In this document: piece after piece, positions 56,950 through 64,000 of the stretch | How the letters are laid out: the number at the start of each line of letters is the position of its first letter | Numbering within the stretch: the stretch's first letter is position 1 | From: Bradysia coprophila | Lineage: Eukaryota > Arthropoda > Insecta > Diptera > Sciaridae | NCBI RefSeq assembly: GCF_014529535.1 | Contig: NW_023503423.1 | Coordinates: forward strand, 9,013,340-9,077,339 | DNA length: 64,000 bases | Reading direction: 5' to 3' | Notes under the pieces: generated by a model | Told to the model about the DNA's origin: nothing | Databases searched by the model: none | The model's input: the letters and a program-made list of their open reading frames with translations, nothing else | Made by a program: the position numbers and the translations under genes

Positions 56950-58755
56950 ATCATCCTTCTTTAAGACCGCTAGTGACAAGATTACAAAAAGATCACTGGT
57001 GATAAAAGTACATGCATATGTGAATTTGGCGACGAAATTGCATGAAACGTATTTAAGATTCAAGATGTTGCGAAAGTGGTCGGGTTTGTAACACGATCAG
57101 TTTATAACTAAGCAACTACTTTTCGCCACGTGTTGCATAAAATTCAATTTTGTGGAAAATCCCTCCTAGAAAGCGCTTCCTCTCAATAAATGAATTCATA
57201 TCTGACAAAAAATAATATGTTTTTATCCGATTGAGGAATCATCCCTTTCACTAGTTTTCTGAACGGTATTGCCGACCACCCTACACTAGGTGCTTTGTCA
57301 ATGCATGAAATGTTCACGTATAATATACAACTTATAAGAGCGGTTAACACAACATGTCCACCGCGTCTAATATATTATTTAAACGATTTGTAACCTCGAA
57401 CTTGAAATACAAAATAAATATTAAACATACTAAAAATATCAATATCATCTTCCATCAGTTTGCTTGGACTTACGTAATTGCAAAGATTTTCTATGTCTTC
57501 TGCGTAAATATAGACCCACACCTACCTTTTTATTTAAATGTACGTTGTAGCGAATACATAATTTTATGAAAAACGATTAATATTTCTTGTGTGATAAAAA
57601 ATGTTTTGTTTGTTTTCGGTTTTTTTTTCTCTTCTTCTTATTGGTGTGATACACACTTAACTACACAATTGCGGTTTTGTATGTTGAATGAGATTTTACT
57701 TTTGTTTATGGCTACTTTTTGTAACCGAGTCTGAATGCAGATCGTTTAACAACATTGAAACCTAATTTAAATTTAGGTGAAATGCATTGAAATGAGTAAT
57801 ATAACGAATTTCGACCTTTAAAGGTCTGTGGGCCTTCTGTAGCTTTTATTAAATTTAAACATACTGCTGGCATATCAACTAGCAGTTTTAATATCGGATC
57901 TATTACTTCATTTGATGAAATTTATTTTCAATAGATTGATTTCACATCTTTAACTTCATCTCCTTAAATATATTTTTTGCCATATATGTCCGCATCAGCC
58001 AGAACTTGTTGTTTATCAATGCCAAATTCTAAACTATCAAAAAACCATAAAATTCTCTAAAAATTAAATGTTTTATTTATTGCATTTTTAAGAATTTTAT
58101 TCCTAAAATAACTATACCATTGCAGAACTAGATTAAATGAACCAATGTTTCCCTGTTTCACAGATATCTGATGGTAGCAATAAGATATATTTATAGACCA
58201 TTAATAAAAAAGATTCAACCGAAAATATATGTCTAGTTGACCGCGTAAGTACTCCAGAGCTTATTTTGTTAAGAGTTATTTTTTATAAATTTTAAAAGTT
58301 TTTAAATATTTGTAAGAATTAAAATTTTGGATAATAGACTCTGAGGTTCCCTGGAAATGAGGTCATTAGGTCATGAGATGATTACGCAGAGCTGAATCTT
58401 TTCTACTTTCTGTGAACAATCTTTGTTCAAAATTGTGAACATCGCAACCTAATGATTCAGTGCCGGACTGGCTAACAAAAGGCACTTCAAAAAATCGGAA
58501 AAATGCCCAAGAAATTCTAAAAAGGACAATATTTCATTCAAAAATGCAAAAGGACCTTCGGAAATCGCCCTAATTGCCAGTATGGCGAGTTCAATTCCAC
58601 TGTTTTGATTCAGAACCGTCAGGGACATACATACTTCATTATTCAATCATAGTCTTCATGGCTACTAAAAGACGCATAGTACGCTAAAAAGCAAGAGACG
58701 CAAGATTTAATAGTAACTTTAACCGAAAATGAAAGGATTGCCCGATTTCACCATC
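56950..58755. other. Gene-poor AT-rich stretch
   Basis: No coding exon, tRNA-like fold or repeat that I can support. Confidence 0.4.
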
Positions 58756-58763
58756 ATGACTAG

Positions 58764-59117
58764 ACATGGGCGATAATGATAATGATTATCGATAATTATC
58801 GACTTTTTTTATCGAAAATTATCAAAAAAATATCGATAATCGATAATTATTGATATTTTGATAATTATCAAGACATCGATAATTCGATATATCGATATTT
58901 CGGTCCGAAAATCGGATATTTATCGATATATTCCGATATATCGGTATATTATCATGAATTTTCAGATAAATATCAAAATATTGATAATTATAGAATTTCG
59001 ATATTTTGATAATTATCGATAATTATTAAATTATCGATAACGATATGATTAATCTATTATCGATAATTTCTTTCGATTGATATTATCGATAATTTTGAAC
59101 GTCTACCATCCCTAATT
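58764..59117. mobile_element. 354-bp insertion made of TATCGATAATTATCGAT repeats
   Basis: The insert consists almost wholly of short self-complementary ATCGATAAT units. The 8-mer ATGACTAG is present at both borders (58756-58763 and 59118-59125). The tips (ACATGGGCGATAAT and the complement of CATCCCTAATT) share a loose ATGGG motif. The duplication length suggests hAT mobilisation. Confidence 0.78.
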
Positions 59118-59125
59118 ATGACTAG

Positions 59126-60104
59126 TTCGGCCCTGATAGTCTCCTTCATTCCACTTACATTCTTTCTCATTTGACCAGTTTTTATATGTTTGACCTTCCA
59201 TTTAGTCCCGTTATTTTTGTTCCTTTAGTTGCTGTATCTCTAGTTGATACCCGAATTTTAATTTCTAAGAGGACGGTGTTAGTATGTCGCCTCTTTTTTT
59301 GCTATATCTGAGAAATCTGGAAATTCCCTGATTTACTTTAATTGATCTTGACAACCATCAAATGACTCGACAGATTAGAGACGCTCTTAAAATGCAGATA
59401 GAATTCCGTATTAATAGCCAAAAATTTTATAGTTTTCGAACTGTTCTTTATCTTAAATGCAAAGAATCAGTAGGAAAGAAAAGGTGATTCACAAAAGCAG
59501 TATGATAGAACCTGTTATACATAATAAAGCATACGGGTGTGTAACCATAACTCTTCTCCTAAATTATTTTGATTTTGTATTAACGCGCAACCACATTCAT
59601 ATGCAAATTATTTTGATAATACGAGGCTCATTTGAAGTCACAAGAGATACCATAAAAAATAACTCGAAAACATAAATTGGAGATAAATTTATGTAACCGC
59701 GTCATCATCAGCAAACCATAAATACGATATAAGGTACATTAAAGCTCATTGTAGTGACGTGGCTCGTTTTTTTTCTACGATCCATTAATAGAATCAATAG
59801 ACGAAAATATCGTGTGAATTCCATATTCCCATCGAACATTTTATCGCTATTCACAGTGACTTTAATTTTTATTCTCGAATAAAACGATAAATTACCCGAA
59901 AAAAGAACGGATTCATTGCCTGCAAATATTTAAATATTGGCATAAAGCTAAATACATAACATCGACGCGACACGGAACAAATCCTGTGTATTGACGAAAG
60001 TAAACATTTGGCCAATCAAAATATTTCAATTATACCTAACACAATAAACAAGAAGAGAATTCACGAAGCTGAAATATACAGAAATATGCACAGCAGGAGA
60101 AAAC
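59126..60104. other. AT-rich, no feature
   Basis: No gene or structured repeat can be supported here. Confidence 0.4.
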
Positions 60105-60375
60105 TATATTGTGGTTCGTAAAGTTCGTGAGTATGGCTATTTCGTACAATTTTGGCATAAAATATGTGGGAGTAACGACTTATGTCAGAAGTACACAAAA
60201 TTTCCATACTTACGAACTTTACGAACCATAATAGGGGTAAACCATTAGTATTCGTAACCGTTCGTAAGTATGGCAATTTCGTTAACTTTTGACTTTTCTC
60301 CCACATATTTTATGTCAAAAGTCTACGTAATAGCCATACTCACGAACTTTACGAACCATAATGGTTTACCCCTAT
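60105..60375. repeat. Nested palindrome with GGTTCGTAAAGTTCGTGAGT arms
   Basis: GGTTCGTAAAGTTCGTGAGT at about 60113 pairs with ACTCACGAACTTTACGAACC near 60337-60356, and GGCATAAAATATGTGGGAG with CTCCCACATATTTTATG. A second, smaller pair (TACGAACTTTACGAACCATA and AGGGGTAAACCATTA / TAATGGTTTACCCCT) lies within, so one element copy seems inserted in or duplicated from another. Confidence 0.75.
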
Positions 60376-60429
60376 ATGTTTCACCCCTTAGAGTATATCT
60401 CATATATCCTGTATAATTTCGTATAATTT

Positions 60430-60722
60430 AGTATATCTCGCTTATGTTGACAACTGTCAACAGAAAAATTCCTCAATTTCAACTCGACAGATTTTGGTCA
60501 AACAAAATGCCAATGTGTTACAGGTCCTCCGGTAAAGCAATTACATTTTCGATCAGATCATAATCAGATCATAATGTGATCAATACGAAAAAAAAACTTT
60601 TTTCAAAATCTTTTCGTTCGGTTGATCGTGCGCTAGAAACTGACATTTTGTTTGACCAAAATCCGTCGAGTTGAAATTGAATTATTTTTCAGTTGACAGC
60701 TGTCAAAATAAGCGGGATATTT
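60430..60722. mobile_element. MITE with ATATCTCGCTTA ends and ~75-bp arms
   Basis: ATATCTCGCTTATGTTGACA (left) and TGACAGCTGTCAAAATAAGC (right, ending GGGATAT) delimit arms that include TCAACTCGACAGATTTTGGT and its complement. The centre has ATCAGATCATA direct repeats. No target-site duplication was found. Confidence 0.75.
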
Positions 60723-60729
60723 CCAAATA

Positions 60730-62225
60730 TTTGACTTCGTGAATTCCCTTAATGCAAACATGATCAATTATATATATATACGCGGAAAGTTAAACATTCA
60801 AAGCTTTGATATGCTTTCAATTATCGGTCAACAAAATTAAATATTCTCTAAGTTTACACGCTCGGTGAATAAGATCTTTCAAAATCAGAATACCAATTTT
60901 TATTATGCATTAGATGGTTATGTATATGGTGTGATGTTATGCGGTATTATTGCTGTGAAAATCGATACTGGAATATGCGATTTACGATATGTGTCTTTCT
61001 CAATATATAACCATGCTATTAAAGTAAAATGTGGATGGTAACGTTAAATTAGTTTGATAATAGCGGCTATTGTCTATACCTCCCAAAAATATGATTGTTT
61101 GTCCGTATGTATAGTATCTGTGTGTAAGTATTAATCAAAATCATGTTAATCATATTAGCGTTGTCATAATTTATTGCTGCGTTTCGATATGAATAAATTA
61201 TGGGAAATGTGCAAATCCTTGGATTTGTACGTAATTTTGTCTAATGTATGCGAGTATCGACCGCATATATATGGGTTTTTCCTAATTAGATCTCCTTCTT
61301 CTGCTGAAGAGACTCGTGATATTTTTTTTGTTTAAGTTAATTGAAAAAATTCCGGTACTTAAGGTCATTGTGGTCACGAAACGATTAAGTTCTGCCGTAT
61401 AAAGTCAAAGAAAGATTGGTGCTGTTGTTTTTCTGTTCGATTTTGAGAGCTTTTTTACGAGTAGTGAGCATCATTTGAAATTCGATTGGAAAGTTTTGTT
61501 AGGCAAATAATCTAGTCAAGAAGAATGAGAAGTTTGACCACTTTTGGCTTTTAAAAGTAATACAAAATATCGCCCAGTTGTTAACGCATCGAGTGGGAAG
61601 CAATCAAGGAAATGTAAGCGAATAACGGGAAAATAATGGGCGAATAATGGACGAGTAGTCAAAGGTAGGACAAGATTGTCCATTGATGTTTCCCCCTCGT
61701 AACGCATACTTTGGCTAATTAGACAGTGCAATCACATGTCAAAAGTTAGAATGAAAAATGGTCCAAAATTGAGCATTCAACAAATATTTGGCATATTGAG
61801 ATCTATAAAAACATATCATCTCAATCCGAAGTCTCTTTCTTGGCACAAAAATATCCGATTTCAAACCCCGGTATGAACATAATAATAATAATAATGAACA
61901 AATTCTGTATTATTCACCGACGCTGTTGAAAATAGATAGTTTCAAACCATGTAAGCCATTAGAATCGGTTTGATGCGCGTTTAAATGTAGTTGACCCAGT
62001 GTGTTCTTGAAATCACCCGAGACATGCACATTTAAAAATTGATTTTGGCGCCAAAAAAGGTAATGGTTGTGGTTCGGAAAACAAGTTCATGTGGATCATT
62101 AGGGATAGATACTCGCAGTCGCTTTACAGTGCTATGCCCCACATATATGTAACCAGCTTGTACACGGAAACTAAAATGACTGACAAATTGATTAATGTTG
62201 CTAGTGGTTTTTAATTTCCGTTTAC
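60730..62225. other. AT-rich, no gene; small (AAT)n microsatellite
   Basis: A run of AATAATAATAATAAT lies near 61880-61897. Nothing else can be supported. Confidence 0.45.
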
Positions 62226-62229
62226 AGTT

Positions 62230-62305
62230 AAAGGCAATCAAATTTCAGCTTTTAAGTTTGCTGGCTACGAGTGCAGAATTCGGCTGAAATTTGATTGTCA
62301 TTTCC
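62230..62305. repeat. Short hairpin GGCAATCAAATTTCAGC
   Basis: AGGCAATCAAATTTCAGCTT pairs with GGCTGAAATTTGATTGTCAT across about 40 bases. Confidence 0.6.
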
Positions 62306-62378
62306 TTAACAAATAAGGTGTCAATCCAATCGCTTAACACCAAATTAGATTGGATTTTTATTATCGTTTATAGTCTTT

Positions 62379-62501
62379 AAGCTGCGAGCGCACTTACACC
62401 GTTTAGTTCTCCGTTTACGTTTTAACAATGGAAAGTGGGAGGAGCTTCCATTGTTCACTCGTAAACGGAGTGCTAAACGGCGTAAGTGCGCTCGCAGCCT
62501 T
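62379..62501. mobile_element. 123-bp palindromic MITE, CTGCGAGCGCACTTAC ends
   Basis: AAGCTGCGAGCGCACTTACA at 62379 is mirrored by GTAAGTGCGCTCGCAGCCTT ending at 62501, with CTCCGTTTACG/CGTAAACGGAG further in. It is GC-richer than its surroundings. Confidence 0.8.
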
Positions 62502-62509
62502 AGTATCGA

Positions 62510-64000
62510 CTTCATTATATTTCTGGCACTGGTCTCTGTCAAATATATTCGTTGAATGCAGAAAATCACGCAAAATTTTCTGAAACGTAATGTTCGAATA
62601 ATATATGGCAGTTTCCACGCTCAGTGAGAATTCACAATTTGTACTAACACACAGGGACTGTCGTACTAGTGTTAAAATATACATTTACCGGTATTTTACA
62701 GAAATTTGTAGCGGATTTTTGGTTGCTACCGGTATTTGGCGTCATTAATCTTTTGTTTTCAATGTAAAAATAGCGCGCAAAGCGCTATTTGTATACCAAT
62801 TTAATGCACTTTAGTAGCGGTTTGTTCGAAAAATGTTTGCCTATCGGTATGATGTTTTGGATTTTTTTACTAAGGAAACGTTCGGAACGGTGATATTTTT
62901 AATTATTTTATATTAATTTTTCAATCAAATTTAACTTAATCTGTGATTAAAATGAAGTTTTGTCCTTCTTCTTATTTTTAAATTAAGTAATGGTTCAAAT
63001 TTAATTATGAAACTATAAGAAAACACCTTTGCCGTCGATGACTGCATACAATTTTTCTCACTTTAGAAACGTTCGGAACGACGATTGATTTTGTTGTACT
63101 TGGCAGATTTTGCATAAAAATTTAGATTTTTTTGTCTTGATATGAAGATTCATCCTCATTTATCATTAAGAAACAGTTTTCAAATCATTTCCAATGTTTG
63201 CAATATCTTTATTTTGTATTGAAAAAACACCATGCACGAAAATGTTACAAAAGAACATGCCATATATAATATTACCCAATTCGATTGACTACAACTAACG
63301 GGCTGCTGCTTCTTCGAACATTTTTGTGTTTTTTTGTATTATATATTTATGCCTGATCACATTTTTACCGTTACTGATAATATTACTGTAGCAGATCACA
63401 GGATGTCGCAAGTTCTCCACTTGGAAAAGATAATTTATATCTGAAAAGATGACGTTCAAAGATATTGTATAAAAAATGGTTTCGGTTTTCACTTTAATGC
63501 GTTATTTGACGCGTGAAGTTTTTGTTTGCCGGTTTACGTCATGGATAATTTAGCGTATGGCGTGTATATGTAAAGTTTACTGGTAAATTTCATATAAATA
63601 TTTTACCGGCTAGATTAGCAATGCTATTGATGTTCGACAGTGGACAAAACATTTCAAATTTAATGAATTTGTTCGAATGCTGCACGAATAAATTTTCATG
63701 ACAGCCTTCAGCTTCTAAAATGTTCAATCCACGACTATCACAGTCGCTCTAGTACCAAGTATATTAAGTATGACTAACACCACAGCTTTGCTATGCTAAC
63801 AAAGTTTATCAAAACATACAGAACTATTGACCAACCCCGACGAATATTTAATTTAAATTTTTATTTTCCAGTTCAGCACGACCTACACAGCCTCAGCTTA
63901 ATTTCATCCAACAATAAGAAATGAAAAGAGACACATTCGTCCAAATTAATTTATTCTCGATTTGTTAGTCTAAAATATTAGAATTCTTCGCAAGATACCG
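62510..64000. other. AT-rich, no gene recognised
   Basis: A small hairpin AAATAGCGCGCAAAGCGCTATT lies near 62768. The phrase CGTTCGGAACG occurs twice (about 62879 and 63070). No coding exon is convincing. Confidence 0.4.

Overview
This is a gene-bearing, repeat-dense stretch of an insect nuclear genome. AT-rich DNA, introns of mostly 50-140 bp with GT..AG borders, an insect odorant receptor, a takeout/JHBP-type protein, a jockey-like LINE and very many short inverted-repeat transposons all point to a dipteran. A nematoceran such as a fungus gnat is my guess, but the sequence alone does not prove the genus.

Layout. 0.6-1.4 kb: the 3' end of an unrecognised small membrane-protein gene (+). 2.0-6.7 kb: a full-length, apparently intact jockey-type non-LTR retrotransposon (-) with a 12-bp target-site duplication. 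6.8-7.6 kb: a decayed C-terminal reverse-transcriptase fragment (-). 8.7-10.0 kb: a secreted JHBP/takeout-like gene (+) with a Ser/Thr stalk and a possible GPI signal. 11.9-14.6 kb: ALG10 (-). 15.5-16.2 kb: SAP18 copy 1 (-). 17.8-19.7 kb: UTP-glucose-1-phosphate uridylyltransferase (-, first exon not found). 20-33 kb: gene-poor, full of palindromic elements, including a 3.5-kb nested inverted repeat at 26.85-30.39 kb. 33.3-34.1 kb: mitochondrial ribosome recycling factor (+). 35.5-38.8 kb: EXD2 (+, nine exons). 39.2-39.8 kb: SAP18 copy 2 (+). 42.8-44.9 kb: an S1 serine protease whose splice sites join it in frame to three C-terminal PAN/apple domains (+). 48.0-49.5 kb: an NPC2/ML-domain lipid-binding protein (+). 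50.0-53.4 kb: an odorant receptor (-). 53.4-64 kb: no convincing gene, only elements and AT-rich DNA.

The genes are ordinary single-locus eukaryotic genes and do not form a pathway: N-glycan precursor synthesis (ALG10), UDP-glucose supply (UGP), chromatin/RNA factor (SAP18 twice), mitochondrial functions (MRRF, EXD2), and a group of secreted or sensory proteins (JHBP-like, protease-PAN, NPC2-like, OR).

The most distinctive content is in the non-coding DNA. Several miniature elements can be delimited to the base because they carry 8-bp target-site duplications (hAT-type). One family is reduced to 33 and 48 bp. The 33-bp copy sits inside a tandem repeat whose sister units preserve the empty site. 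Other points to check are the duplicated SAP18 gene, the protease-PAN fusion with a possible intron-retention isoform, a predicted GC-AG intron in the NPC2 gene, and the long nested hairpin locus. Exon borders are my reading of splice consensus and frame continuity; no transcript data were available.
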